Assembly (NCBI GenBank): GCA_027019845.1
Contig: JALUWE010000336.1
Location: 1 to 9,768, forward strand
Source of the DNA: Anaerolineales bacterium
GTDB taxonomy: Bacteria; Chloroflexota; Anaerolineae; Anaerolineales; JABWBV01
Length of the DNA stretch: 9,768 bases
Direction of reading: 5' to 3'
In this document: in pieces, positions 1 through 6,556 of the stretch
Layout: every line of letters starts with the position of its first letter
Position numbering within the stretch: the stretch's first letter is position 1
Notes under the pieces: generated by a model
Seen by the model: only the letters and a program-made list of their open reading frames with translations
Databases searched by the model: none
What the model was told of the DNA's origin: nothing
Translations under genes and position numbers: made by a program

Positions 1-21
1 ATTGGGTATTGGGTATTGGGG
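1..21. repeat. Heptanucleotide tandem repeat (ATTGGGT x3)
   Basis: Three copies of the 7-bp unit ATTGGGT (the last ends in G) run from the left edge up to the stop codon of the minus-strand gltS-like gene at 22. The array probably continues left of the window. It is one of four intergenic 7-bp tracts of different sequence here. Confidence 0.8.
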
Positions 22-1347
22 CTAACGATTTTCTGCTTCTCGATCTTCCCTACCCACATACACCAACAAATCCTTCCGCCCGCGCAGTTCTGCGATGCTG
101 CGCAGGCCCAGGCCGCGCAAAATCTGGGCCAGGCGGGTGCTGAGGGCCTTGTAGTAGTTGCTGATGCGCTGCGCGCCCCAATCCGGGTGTACGAGCAATT
201 GCAGTTCCGGATCGGTGGTGGTCAGGCCGAAGGGGCAACCGCGGCCGCGCTCGCAGTTGGAGCAGCGCGTACAGCCCAGCGCGATCAGGTCCCCGGTACC
301 GATCACGCAGCCGTCCGCGCCCAGCGCGATGGCCTTGGCGATGTCGTCCGCGGTGCGCACCCCGCCCGAGGCGATCAGCGTGACCTGATCGCGCACCCCC
401 TCGCTCTCCAGGTACTTGTGAACTTTGGGGATGGCAAATTCGATGGGCATGGCGATGTTCTTCTTGGCGATCTCCGGGGCCGCGCCCGTGCCGCCGTACG
501 AACCGTCCAGGTGGATGATATGCGCGCCCGCGTAGTAACTGCCCACCGCCACCATGTCCACATCGTGCGGGGTGGACACCTTGACCGACACCAGCGCGGT
601 AGGGTTGACGGTTTTGATCCAGTCCACGTGCTTCTTGTGGTCTTCCACCGAATATACCGAGTGGAAGGGGAACGGCGAGAACAGGCTCACCCAGGGCACG
701 CTCTCGCGCATTTTGGCGACCTCGTTGGTGGTCTTGTCGCCCAGCAGGTGGCCGCCCAACCCGGGTTTGGCGCCCTGCGCGTATTTGAACTCCACGATGG
801 GCGCGTACTGGATGGTCTCCTCGCGCACGCCGAACATGCCGGTGGCCACCTGGGTGATGATCACCTCCTTGTACGGGAGCAGACCCGGGGGGTAGCCGCC
901 CTCGCCCGTACAGGTGAACGTGCCCCACGCTTTGGCCGCCCGCGCGCGGGAGACCATCACCTGTTCGCTGACCGAGCCATAGGACATGCCCCCGCCATAC
1001 CACGGCAGCCGGGCCACCGGTTCGGGCAGGCCGTCCCCGCGGCGGTTGAGCGGCATGGAGAGATCGACCGCGGTGGAGCCGGGCAGTTGCTCTTCGGGCG
1101 GCAGGAACTTGAAATCCAGGCAATCGAAGCCACCGCCGGAGCGACCGGTGCGGTATTCCAGCCCGTTTTCGGGCAGCCTGCCGGTGCGCGCCATGTACCA
1201 GCCCGACAAGATCAACTCGTCGGTCCAGCGGTAATCGCCCAGCGCGGGCGGCGTGCCGTTTTCCAGCGAAGGCCAGTATTCCAGCCCGTGGTCCAGCGCG
1301 GCGCGGTGTTTGTGGATGGCGGTGTGGTTGACAGTCGGTTCGTTCAT
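22..1347 (-). CDS. FMN-binding glutamate synthase family protein (GltS central domain), four-Cys cluster motif
   Basis: This 441-aa protein is the FMN-binding TIM-barrel domain of glutamate synthase as a stand-alone polypeptide, as in archaeal-type split enzymes. The domain makes glutamate from 2-oxoglutarate and ammonia at FMN. Visible family motifs are GMSYGSVS (120-127), CTGEGG (146-151), KPGLGGHLLG (194-203; most relatives have Glu where this has Leu), HSVYSVED (229-236), DGSYGGTGA (281-289) and IASGGVRTADD (325-335). A cysteine cluster follows the phosphate-binding GADG-IGTG segment: C359, C362, C365 and C371 before Pro-Phe-Gly, at the place of the GltS 3Fe-4S site. There is no class II amidotransferase or GXGXG domain. 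I start at ATG 1347 because upstream in-frame codons run back through the spacer into the preceding gene. The ribosome site is weak (GAG about 7 nt upstream). It is third in the glnA operon, 37 nt after its paralogue. The family is clear; the substrate is inferred. Confidence 0.9.
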   Translation of the reverse strand: MNEPTVNHTAIHKHRAALDHGLEYWPSLENGTPPALGDYRWTDELILSGWYMARTGRLPENGLEYRTGRSGGGFDCLDFKFLPPEEQLPGSTAVDLSMPLNRRGDGLPEPVARLPWYGGGMSYGSVSEQVMVSRARAAKAWGTFTCTGEGGYPPGLLPYKEVIITQVATGMFGVREETIQYAPIVEFKYAQGAKPGLGGHLLGDKTTNEVAKMRESVPWVSLFSPFPFHSVYSVEDHKKHVDWIKTVNPTALVSVKVSTPHDVDMVAVGSYYAGAHIIHLDGSYGGTGAAPEIAKKNIAMPIEFAIPKVHKYLESEGVRDQVTLIASGGVRTADDIAKAIALGADGCVIGTGDLIALGCTRCSNCERGRGCPFGLTTTDPELQLLVHPDWGAQRISNYYKALSTRLAQILRGLGLRSIAELRGRKDLLVYVGREDREAENR

Positions 1348-1360
1348 GGTTATCTCGTTG

Positions 1361-1380
1361 GCGTAGTGCGTAGTGCGTAT
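1361..1380. repeat. Heptanucleotide tandem repeat (GCGTAGT)
   Basis: Two exact copies of GCGTAGT followed by GCGTAT occupy most of the 37-nt spacer between the two gltS-like genes. On the coding (minus) strand the unit reads ACTACGC. It ends 13 nt upstream of the next start codon. Confidence 0.7.
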
Positions 1381-1384
1381 ACTT

Positions 1385-2797
1385 TTACGCCTTCCCTCCA
1401 TACCCTTCAATTCCGGCAAACGCTTCCCGTTCCAAATCCTTCTGGAACATGGCGCGGCCCATTTCCCCGCGCAGGCGGCGGACTTCACGCAGCCCCATGG
1501 CGCCCAGGATTTCGAGCAGTTGGTCGCGCCAGGAGTCCATCAGGTTTTGCAAACGCTGCGCGCCCCAGTCCGGGGTCAGGTTTTTGGGCAGTTGGCAGGT
1601 CGAGCGGCGGTTGGTGAAGCGTCCGTTCAGCCGGGCTTGCAGCGCGACCAGCAGCGGGGTGTCCAGCACCACCGCGTCCAGCCCGGCGATGATCGCTTTG
1701 GGCACGTGCTCGGCCGCGATGATGCCACCCGAACCCAGCAGGGTGACGGTTTCGCGGATACCGGCCTCCACCAGGGTGTGGTGCGCCGCCCGGATCAGGT
1801 CGAAGACGAATGTGCCCTCCGCGGAGCGCCCGTGGTAGTTGGCGGTCAGGTGGAAGACGCGCACCCCGGCCTCGACCAGTTGGAGCAGGTCGTCCCCGCT
1901 GCAAAAGGGGGTGCGCAGGCAGAGGAGGGCGTCCGGGAAGCGGGTCTGGATGGCGTCGTACAGGGTGGAATCCACCCCGGGCCGCCAGCCGTCGATGGCG
2001 ATCATGCGCGGGCGGAACGGCAGGATGGGCAACAGATCGAGGTCCGCGGAACGCACCAGCGGGACGATGTGCGCGCCGCGCAGGTTGAGGTCGATGATGG
2101 CGCGCACGGGCAGAAAGGCGAGGGTCTGCACCGCCTCCGCGGCCTGGGACAGGGTTTTGTAGAGCGTGTGGCTGTTGAGGGAGGTGGGGGGCGTGTCGAA
2201 CAGCATGGGGATCGGCAGGCTGAAGGTGCGCGGGGTGTCGCCGTTGGGCTGGCCGTTGTGGTCGAACGTCAGGAAATTGGGTTTTGCGCCAATGTCCACC
2301 GCGGTGGAGATGAATTCGCGGCCGTGGATGCCATCGCGGGTGGGGCGCACGATCTCGGACATATCGGTCCACATGCCATCCCAGCCCTGGCCGCCGAACC
2401 TGCCGCGGTAGCCGGCCCCTTTGACGGGGACGTTGCCAGTCTGGGCCTCGTAGGTGACCGCGTTGACGTACTCGAAGGTGAAATACTCGTCGCCCAGCTT
2501 CTGTCGCTCCGGGTTGGGTTCGACGCGCACCCATTCGGGGTACTGGGTGGTGCAGCGCAGGCAGCCGACGCACAGCTCCTCGCGCGGCGCGAACCCGCCG
2601 ATCGGGCCGGAGAACACGCCGTACACGCACGGCCGGCTGAGCACCACTTCCGGGTCGGCTTTGTACTGCACCAGCTCCTTGAGGAGCAGTTTTGCCAGCC
2701 CGGCGCGTTTGACTTTGACGCGAAAGCGGCTGGGCCAGGGCACGATGTCGGGCGCGGGCCGCGTTTCGATGTGGTAGCGGTGGTAGGCGCCCGCCAT
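1385..2797 (-). CDS. GltS-like paralogue with N-terminal ferredoxin-like motif and degenerate barrel
   Basis: This 470-aa protein is a diverged relative of the downstream gltS-like gene. Its C-terminal part aligns with it: GSGGIIAAEHVPKAI (355-369), then AGLDAVVLDTPLLVAL (371-386) and PDWGAQRLQN (409-418). Differences are large. The cluster motif is gone except one Cys (C401), and the TGEGG and KPG-GG motifs are not recognisable. Near the N terminus it has C76-x2-C79-x2-C82, then x3-Tyr86-Pro87. This is a half-ferredoxin 4Fe-4S pattern with Tyr in place of the fourth Cys; C57 could supply the missing ligand. It could be an electron-transfer or structural partner rather than an independent enzyme. 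ATG 2797 shares its A with the glnA stop (TGATG), and GGAGG lies 7 nt upstream inside glnA, so translation is probably coupled. The longer frame to 2869 would overlap glnA by 72 nt and is not used. Confidence 0.82.
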   Translation of the reverse strand: MAGAYHRYHIETRPAPDIVPWPSRFRVKVKRAGLAKLLLKELVQYKADPEVVLSRPCVYGVFSGPIGGFAPREELCVGCLRCTTQYPEWVRVEPNPERQKLGDEYFTFEYVNAVTYEAQTGNVPVKGAGYRGRFGGQGWDGMWTDMSEIVRPTRDGIHGREFISTAVDIGAKPNFLTFDHNGQPNGDTPRTFSLPIPMLFDTPPTSLNSHTLYKTLSQAAEAVQTLAFLPVRAIIDLNLRGAHIVPLVRSADLDLLPILPFRPRMIAIDGWRPGVDSTLYDAIQTRFPDALLCLRTPFCSGDDLLQLVEAGVRVFHLTANYHGRSAEGTFVFDLIRAAHHTLVEAGIRETVTLLGSGGIIAAEHVPKAIIAGLDAVVLDTPLLVALQARLNGRFTNRRSTCQLPKNLTPDWGAQRLQNLMDSWRDQLLEILGAMGLREVRRLRGEMGRAMFQKDLEREAFAGIEGYGGKA

Positions 2798-4134
2798 CAG
2801 GCCACCTCCAGGTAACGTTCCACTTCCCAATCCATCACCCGCGTGCGGTATTCGTCGATCTCGGCCCACTTGGCACGGCGGAAGGCCTCGTAGATGACCG
2901 AGCCAAGCGACTCTTGCAGCACCGCGTCGTTTTCCAGCTCGCGCATAGCCTCCGCCAGAGAGCCGGGCAGTTCGCTGATCCGGTATTGTTTGCGCTCCTC
3001 CGGCGTGAGGTGATACACGTTGACGTTGTTGAGCGGCTCGGGGACGGGCAGATCGTTGTCGATACCGTCCAGCGCGGCGGCCAGCATGGCGGCGAAAGCC
3101 AGATAGGGGTTGGAGGAGGGATCGGGGAAGCGCAGCTCGACACGGGTGGATTTTTCCTGCCCAGGGGTGTAGCGCGGGATGCGGATCAGCGCGGAGCGGT
3201 TGATCTGCGCCCAGGAGACGTAGACCGGGGCTTCGTAGCCCGGCACCAGCCGTTTGTAAGAGTTGACCGTCGGCGCGACGATGGCGGACAAGGCCCGCGC
3301 GTGCGCCAGTTGCCCCGCGATGTAACCGTAGGCCAGTTTCGAGAGGTGGAAGGGATCGCCAGGGCTGTAAAACAGGTTGTTGCCCTCTTGATCGAACAGC
3401 GATTGGTGGCAGTGCATTCCCGAACCGTTGATGCCGAAGATGGGTTTGGGCATGAAGGAGGCGATCAGGCCGTGTTTGGCGGCAATGGCTTTGACGGTGT
3501 ATTTGAGGGTGAGCACGTTGTCCGCGGTGGTGAGGGCGTCGGCGAAGCGAAAATCGATCTCGTGCTGCCCCAGGGCCACCTCGTGGTGCCCCATTTCCAC
3601 GTCCAGCCCCAGACCGATCAGGGCCGCCATCAACTCCGTGCGCACCCGCACCGCCTCGTCGTCAGGGGAGAAATCGAAGTAACCGCCCACATCGTGCGGG
3701 ACGGGGTGGATGTGTTCTGGCCCGTTGCGCTTGAAGAGGAAAAATTCGGGTTCCGGGCCGATGTTCAGGGTCCAGCCCCGCTCTTCGATGCGCGCCAGGG
3801 TGCGCTTGAGCACGCTGCGCGGGTCGCCCAGAAACGGGGTGCCGTCCGGGTTGTAGATGTCGCAGAACATCCGCGCCCGGCGCATCTCCTGGGGTGTCCA
3901 GGGCAGCACCGCGAAGGTGTTCGGGTCGGGGATCAGCCGCATGTCGCTTTCCTGAATGCGGGCGAACCCCTCCACCGAGGAGCCGTCGAACCAGATGCCG
4001 TTCTGGAAGGCGGCGTGCAAGCGGGAGGGTGGAACGTCCAGGCTTTTCACCGCGCCGGTGACGTCGGTGAACTGCAAGGAGATGAATTTTACGTTTTCGG
4101 CTTCGATGCGTTCAAAAACTTCCTGACTGTCCAT
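2797..4134 (-). CDS. glnA: Glutamine synthetase, type I-alpha
   Basis: GlnA condenses glutamate and ammonia to glutamine using ATP, as a cytoplasmic dodecamer. The protein is 445 aa, the size of the B. subtilis enzyme. Motifs in order: FDGSSVEGFARI (49-60), IGPEPEFFLF with metal-ligand Glu128 and Glu130, HHEVALGQHEIDF (183-195), NGSGMHCHQSLF (236-247), SYKRLVPGYEAP (292-303) with the Glu301 flap, NRSALIRIP (312-320) and RVELRFPDPSSNPYLA (331-346). It lacks the extra segment and adenylylation region of the beta subtype. Arg59 aligns with B. subtilis Arg62, linked to glutamine feedback inhibition in that subtype. Start ATG 4134 is fixed by GAGGAG 6 nt upstream; the longer in-frame extension would run through the leader terminator. 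It is the first gene of a three-gene operon. Its promoter, a ribozyme-like leader and a terminator lie upstream. Confidence 0.97.
   Translation of the reverse strand: MDSQEVFERIEAENVKFISLQFTDVTGAVKSLDVPPSRLHAAFQNGIWFDGSSVEGFARIQESDMRLIPDPNTFAVLPWTPQEMRRARMFCDIYNPDGTPFLGDPRSVLKRTLARIEERGWTLNIGPEPEFFLFKRNGPEHIHPVPHDVGGYFDFSPDDEAVRVRTELMAALIGLGLDVEMGHHEVALGQHEIDFRFADALTTADNVLTLKYTVKAIAAKHGLIASFMPKPIFGINGSGMHCHQSLFDQEGNNLFYSPGDPFHLSKLAYGYIAGQLAHARALSAIVAPTVNSYKRLVPGYEAPVYVSWAQINRSALIRIPRYTPGQEKSTRVELRFPDPSSNPYLAFAAMLAAALDGIDNDLPVPEPLNNVNVYHLTPEERKQYRISELPGSLAEAMRELENDAVLQESLGSVIYEAFRRAKWAEIDEYRTRVMDWEVERYLEVA
2802..2809 (-). promoter_or_regulatory. Shine-Dalgarno inside the glnA 3' end, coupling glnA to the gltS-like gene
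   Basis: GGAGGTGG on the minus strand lies in the last codons of glnA, with GGAGG 7 nt from ATG 2797. Stop and start overlap as TGATG, so the terminating ribosome can re-initiate. This decides the start of the second gene. Confidence 0.8.
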
Positions 4135-4203
4135 TTTTTTCTCCTCAGCATGTTTTGTATGGCACCAGGAAGGCGGGCCCGGTGGCGAAGGAGTGCCTGA
4201 ATT

Positions 4204-4229
4204 AAAAAAGGCACGCCAGGGCGTACCTT
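4204..4229 (-). terminator. Intrinsic terminator in the glnA leader (possible attenuator)
   Basis: On the minus strand AAGGTACGCC (4229-4220) and GGCGTGCCTT (4217-4208) form a near-perfect stem with one G-U pair, and a run of six T ends at 4204. It lies 69 nt before the glnA start, downstream of the promoter and ribozyme-like RNA, where no other gene would need it. This fits premature termination within the leader. The 5' arm could instead pair with the last strand of the ribozyme-like P4 stem (4314-4307). Confidence 0.75.
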
Positions 4230-4271
4230 GTATGCGCGTGCTATGAAGATATGCCCTTCCCGGTGACAGAG

Positions 4272-4299
4272 CAGACCCCTCCCGCAAGGGAAGACTCTG
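4272..4299 (-). other. Leader hairpin between ribozyme-like RNA and terminator
   Basis: On the minus strand CAGA (4299-4296) pairs with TCTG (4275-4272), and TTCCC pairs with GGGAG across a TTGC loop, with a 3x3 internal loop between them. It separates the ribozyme-like fold from the terminator. Role unknown. Confidence 0.45.
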
Positions 4300-4306
4300 C
4301 GCCACT

Positions 4307-4509
4307 GCACGCCCCTTGTCCCGGTTGTCGCCAACCGGTTTTCGGAACGTGCTTGATTCGGAAGGGAGAACGAAGCCCGTGGCCAGGCTTCAGAGGCATC
4401 CGCTGATCTACTCGATTTTTTGGAGAACAGGTCTGTTCTCCATTAGCACTCCTTTCGCAAGGAGGAACCTCCACCTCGTCATCTCCGCCAAAACGGAGAC
4501 TCAGCCGCT
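4307..4509 (-). ncRNA. glmS-ribozyme-like RNA in the glnA leader
   Basis: Read on the minus strand, the elements of a glmS ribozyme occur in order. A-GCG at 4509-4506 is the possible cleavage site. Then come GCTGA (4505-4501), able to pair with TCAGC (4406-4402); a P1-like hairpin TCTCCG/CGGAGA (4499-4482); GACGAGG (4480-4474); GGAGGT (4472-4467), pairing with GCCTCT (4397-4392); ATCGAG (4416-4411); and GCGGATGCCTC (4403-4393). A hairpin GAAGCC/GGCTTC follows (4391-4372). Last is a P4-like element: GCACG/CGTGC outside, an A-rich internal loop, then CCGGTTG/CAACCGG capped by GCGA (4352-4307). From memory, known glmS ribozymes have GACGAGG, an ATCGA segment, GGCGGATG and a composite P4 in this order. 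Unlike the usual form, two hairpins are inserted at about 4465-4417. The expected transcription start (about 4518) lies a few nt before the cleavage site, as in known examples. Known family members act upstream of glmS, cutting on binding glucosamine-6-phosphate; here glnA follows. No covariance search was possible. Confidence 0.7.
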
Positions 4510-4524
4510 AGTTTCCCGAATTCA

Positions 4525-4554
4525 ATTGTAATGTGCGTGGCTGAATGCTATCAA
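4525..4554 (-). promoter_or_regulatory. Sigma70-type promoter of the glnA operon
   Basis: On the minus strand the -35 box TTGATA (4554-4549) is 18 nt from the -10 box TACAAT (4530-4525). Each box has five of six consensus bases. Transcription would start near 4518, giving a leader of about 385 nt before glnA. Confidence 0.75.
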
Positions 4555-4607
4555 AGGGCAGCGGGAATGTCAAGGATGATTTTCGGTGTCCGGATGGGAA
4601 ACCCGAA

Positions 4608-5000
4608 CTAGCGAATTTTTCTGCGTTTTCTTTTGCCCTGCAACTCGTCTTTGAAGAAAATGCTGAGTAGCACGCTGACGATGCTAATGACCAACGCACC
4701 AAGAAACGCCCAGCCAAAGCTGTCGAGTTTGAAGCTGATGTCGAAGAGTTGGGCTACCCATTGGGTCAGGTAGAGCATAACCGTGTTGAGCACCAGCGTG
4801 CCCAGCCCCAACGTCAGCAGAATAAACGGGCAGGTCAAAAGCACGAGCAGAGGGCGCACCAGCGCGTTCAACAGGCCGAAGATCAGCGCCAGCCAGACGA
4901 ACGCCAGCCAGTCACCGCTTTCGAGATGGATGCCGGGCAACAGGGTGGCGACATAAATGGCGACTGCGTTGATCGCCCAGCGAATGATGAGTTTGTTCAT
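4608..5000 (-). CDS. YvlD-like phage-holin-superfamily-IV membrane protein
   Basis: This 130-aa, highly hydrophobic protein has about four membrane segments (roughly 8-24, 30-50, 53-80 and 96-115). The conserved stretch NALVRPLLVLLTCPF (45-59) is followed by ILLTLGLGTLVLNT, typical of the YvlD / four-TM holin-like family (Pfam Phage_holin_4_2). The C terminus is strongly basic (KRKRRKIR), presumably cytoplasmic. Function is unknown in most bacteria; holin is a superfamily name and no phage genes are nearby. ATG 5000 has GGAG 5 nt upstream. It is followed by the glnA promoter and stands alone on the minus strand, with 182 nt upstream to the next gene. No clear promoter of its own was found. 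Confidence 0.88.
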   Translation of the reverse strand: MNKLIIRWAINAVAIYVATLLPGIHLESGDWLAFVWLALIFGLLNALVRPLLVLLTCPFILLTLGLGTLVLNTVMLYLTQWVAQLFDISFKLDSFGWAFLGALVISIVSVLLSIFFKDELQGKRKRRKIR

Positions 5001-5100
5001 GGTAACTCCAGGATGGCATGGGTCGTGTATTCATGTGTTGGAGGTCATGTTTAATTACGTCATTTTTCCTTGCGAAGTTCCATCCTCACAGGATCGAAGC

Positions 5101-5129
5101 GACCGCACGCCGGGACAGGTCGTGCGGTC
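5101..5129. other. Nine-bp inverted repeat, possible terminator
   Basis: GACCGCACG (5101-5109) and CGTGCGGTC (5121-5129) form a perfect 9-bp stem with an 11-nt loop, about 55 nt beyond the stop of the minus-strand transsulfuration gene. No T-run follows on the minus strand and only TTT on the plus strand, so it could be a weak terminator, an RNA 3'-end stabiliser or an operator. Confidence 0.5.
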
Positions 5130-5182
5130 TTTGGAAAAAGTGTAGCGCAAATCTGTTTGGGAAGGATTTGCAATGCGGCGGG

Positions 5183-6325
5183 TCAGACACGTGCCAGCGC
5201 CTGTTCCAGGTCCGCGATGATGTCGTCCACGTGTTCGATGCCAACCGAAAGGCGCACCAGCGAATCGGTCAACCCGCGGGCCTCGCGCACCTCTTTGGGG
5301 ACCGAGGCGTGCGTCATCGAGGCCGGGTGGGTGATCATGGTTTCGACCGCGCCCAGGCTCTCTGCCAGCGAGCACAGCCGCACGCTGTTCATCAGGGTGA
5401 TGCCGGATTGCACGTCGCCTTTCAGCTCGAACGAGATCATGCCGCTAAAGGCTTTCATCTGCCGCCGGGCGATGGCGTGCTGGGGGTGGCTGGGCAGCCC
5501 GGGGTAGCTCACCCGCGCCACTTTGGGGTGGCTTTCCAGGAAGCGGGCCACTGCCATGCCGTTCTCGGAGTGTTTCTGCATCCGCAAGGGCAGGGTTTTC
5601 AACCCCAGCAAGGTCAGCCAGCAGTCGAACGGGCTGGAGACCGCGCCCACACTTTTTTGCACGAACTTCAGCTCTTCGTACAGGTCTTCGCGGTTGGTGA
5701 TCACCGCGCCGCCGATGATCTGGTTGTGGCCGCTCAGGTATTTGGTGGTGCTGTGGACGACCAGATCGATCCCGTATTCCAGCGGGCGCAGCAGGTACGG
5801 GGTGGCAAACGTGGAGTCCACCGCGGTCAGCAGGTTGTGTTCGCGGCCGATCTGGCCTACGATCTCCAAATCCGTGACCTTTAGCAGGGGGTTGGTGGGG
5901 GTCTCGATCCAGACCATTTTGGTTTCCGGGCGGATGGCCTCGACGATGTTCTCCGGGTTGGAGGTGTCCACGTAGGTGATCTGCAAGCCGAATCTGTTCA
6001 AAATCTGGTTGTACAGCCGGGAAACGCCGCCGTACACGTCGTCGCTGGAGATCACGTGGTCGCCCGCGGCCAGCAGCCGGGCCACCGCGTCCACCGCGGA
6101 CATGCCCGAGGCATACGACACGCCGTACTTCCCCCCCTCGAGCGCGGCCAGGTTGGCTTCCAGCACGGCCCGCGTGGGGTTGGATGAGCGAGTGTAATCG
6201 TAGCCCTTCCCTTTACCGATTTCGTCCAGGACGTAGGTGGCGGTCTGGAAAATGGGTGGGACGATGGCGCCGGTAGAGGGGTCAGGTTCGATGCCGGCGC
6301 GCACGGCTTTGGTTGCGAATTTCAT
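5183..6325 (-). CDS. Cystathionine gamma-synthase/lyase family PLP enzyme
   Basis: This 380-aa protein is a Cys/Met-metabolism PLP-dependent enzyme of normal length. Motifs: YDYTRSSNPTR (42-52), which supplies residues contacting the cofactor phosphate; SGMSAVDA (73-80); IETPTNP (140-146); AVDSTFATP (168-176); and HSTTKYLSGH (191-200), in which Lys195 should carry PLP. The C terminus RLSVGIEHVDDIIADLEQAL is typical. The family covers cystathionine gamma-synthase (MetB), gamma-lyase and related gamma-eliminating enzymes acting in transsulfuration. Sequence reading alone does not separate these, so no symbol is given. ATG 6325 has AGGAGA 5 nt upstream, and a promoter with a perfect -35 lies at 6366-6394. 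The gene is monocistronic and diverges from the phosphoribosyltransferase gene. Confidence 0.93.
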   Translation of the reverse strand: MKFATKAVRAGIEPDPSTGAIVPPIFQTATYVLDEIGKGKGYDYTRSSNPTRAVLEANLAALEGGKYGVSYASGMSAVDAVARLLAAGDHVISSDDVYGGVSRLYNQILNRFGLQITYVDTSNPENIVEAIRPETKMVWIETPTNPLLKVTDLEIVGQIGREHNLLTAVDSTFATPYLLRPLEYGIDLVVHSTTKYLSGHNQIIGGAVITNREDLYEELKFVQKSVGAVSSPFDCWLTLLGLKTLPLRMQKHSENGMAVARFLESHPKVARVSYPGLPSHPQHAIARRQMKAFSGMISFELKGDVQSGITLMNSVRLCSLAESLGAVETMITHPASMTHASVPKEVREARGLTDSLVRLSVGIEHVDDIIADLEQALARV

Positions 6326-6365
6326 GGGGGTCTCCTGTTTTTGTTCGTTCTCCTTACTCCCGCAT

Positions 6366-6394
6366 ATTGTGTGCCTTATTCGTCCATCTGTCAA
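6366..6394 (-). promoter_or_regulatory. Promoter of the transsulfuration gene
   Basis: On the minus strand a perfect -35 TTGACA (6394-6389) is 17 nt from CACAAT (6371-6366), four of six matches. The predicted start near 6359 gives a leader of about 34 nt. The longer frame starting at 6394 is excluded because it would begin inside this promoter. Confidence 0.7.
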
Positions 6395-6503
6395 CCGTGG
6401 CAGAGGGATGTTAGGGAAGTGCCTGCCCGTATGGGGAAACTCTCTGCGCCTTTGCCTCTCCGCGTCTTCCGGCCATACCCGACAACTCCCCGTCCCATCA
6501 TGT

Positions 6504-6521
6504 TAGAATTATTGGTAGAAT
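6504..6521 (+). promoter_or_regulatory. Possible -10 elements of the phosphoribosyltransferase gene
   Basis: TAGAAT occurs twice (6504-6509 and 6516-6521) within the near-repeat TAGAATTATTGG / TAGAATTATGG, each five of six to the -10 consensus. No convincing -35 was found; CCGACA at 6479-6484 is 19 nt before the first copy. Confidence 0.35.
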
Positions 6522-6556
6522 TATGGCAGAAAACAACACACCAAAAGGATTGCTTC

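Noticed and set aside
1373..2815. 480-codon open frame on the plus strand opposite the GltS-like paralogue
   Set aside because: It is antisense to a gene with clear family motifs. High GC with biased third positions leaves long open antisense frames, and its translation shows no recognisable domain. The same applies to the plus-strand frames at 16-1617 and 2914-4200.
4135..4305. Extended N terminus for glnA from 4305
   Set aside because: It would translate through the leader terminator and ignore the strong GAGGAG site before ATG 4134. The first 57 residues do not resemble glutamine synthetase.
4135..4520. T-box leader or glutamine (glnA-type) riboswitch
   Set aside because: I found no T-box core (GGTGG-ACC type) and none of the conserved blocks I know from cyanobacterial glnA RNA. 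The blocks seen fit glmS better.
4316..4531. 71-codon plus-strand frame in the glnA leader
   Set aside because: It runs antisense to the structured leader, has no ribosome site and no recognisable protein features.
4608..5000. Prophage remnant suggested by the holin-like protein
   Set aside because: The YvlD/four-TM family is common on bacterial chromosomes, and no other phage gene, integrase or att site is present.
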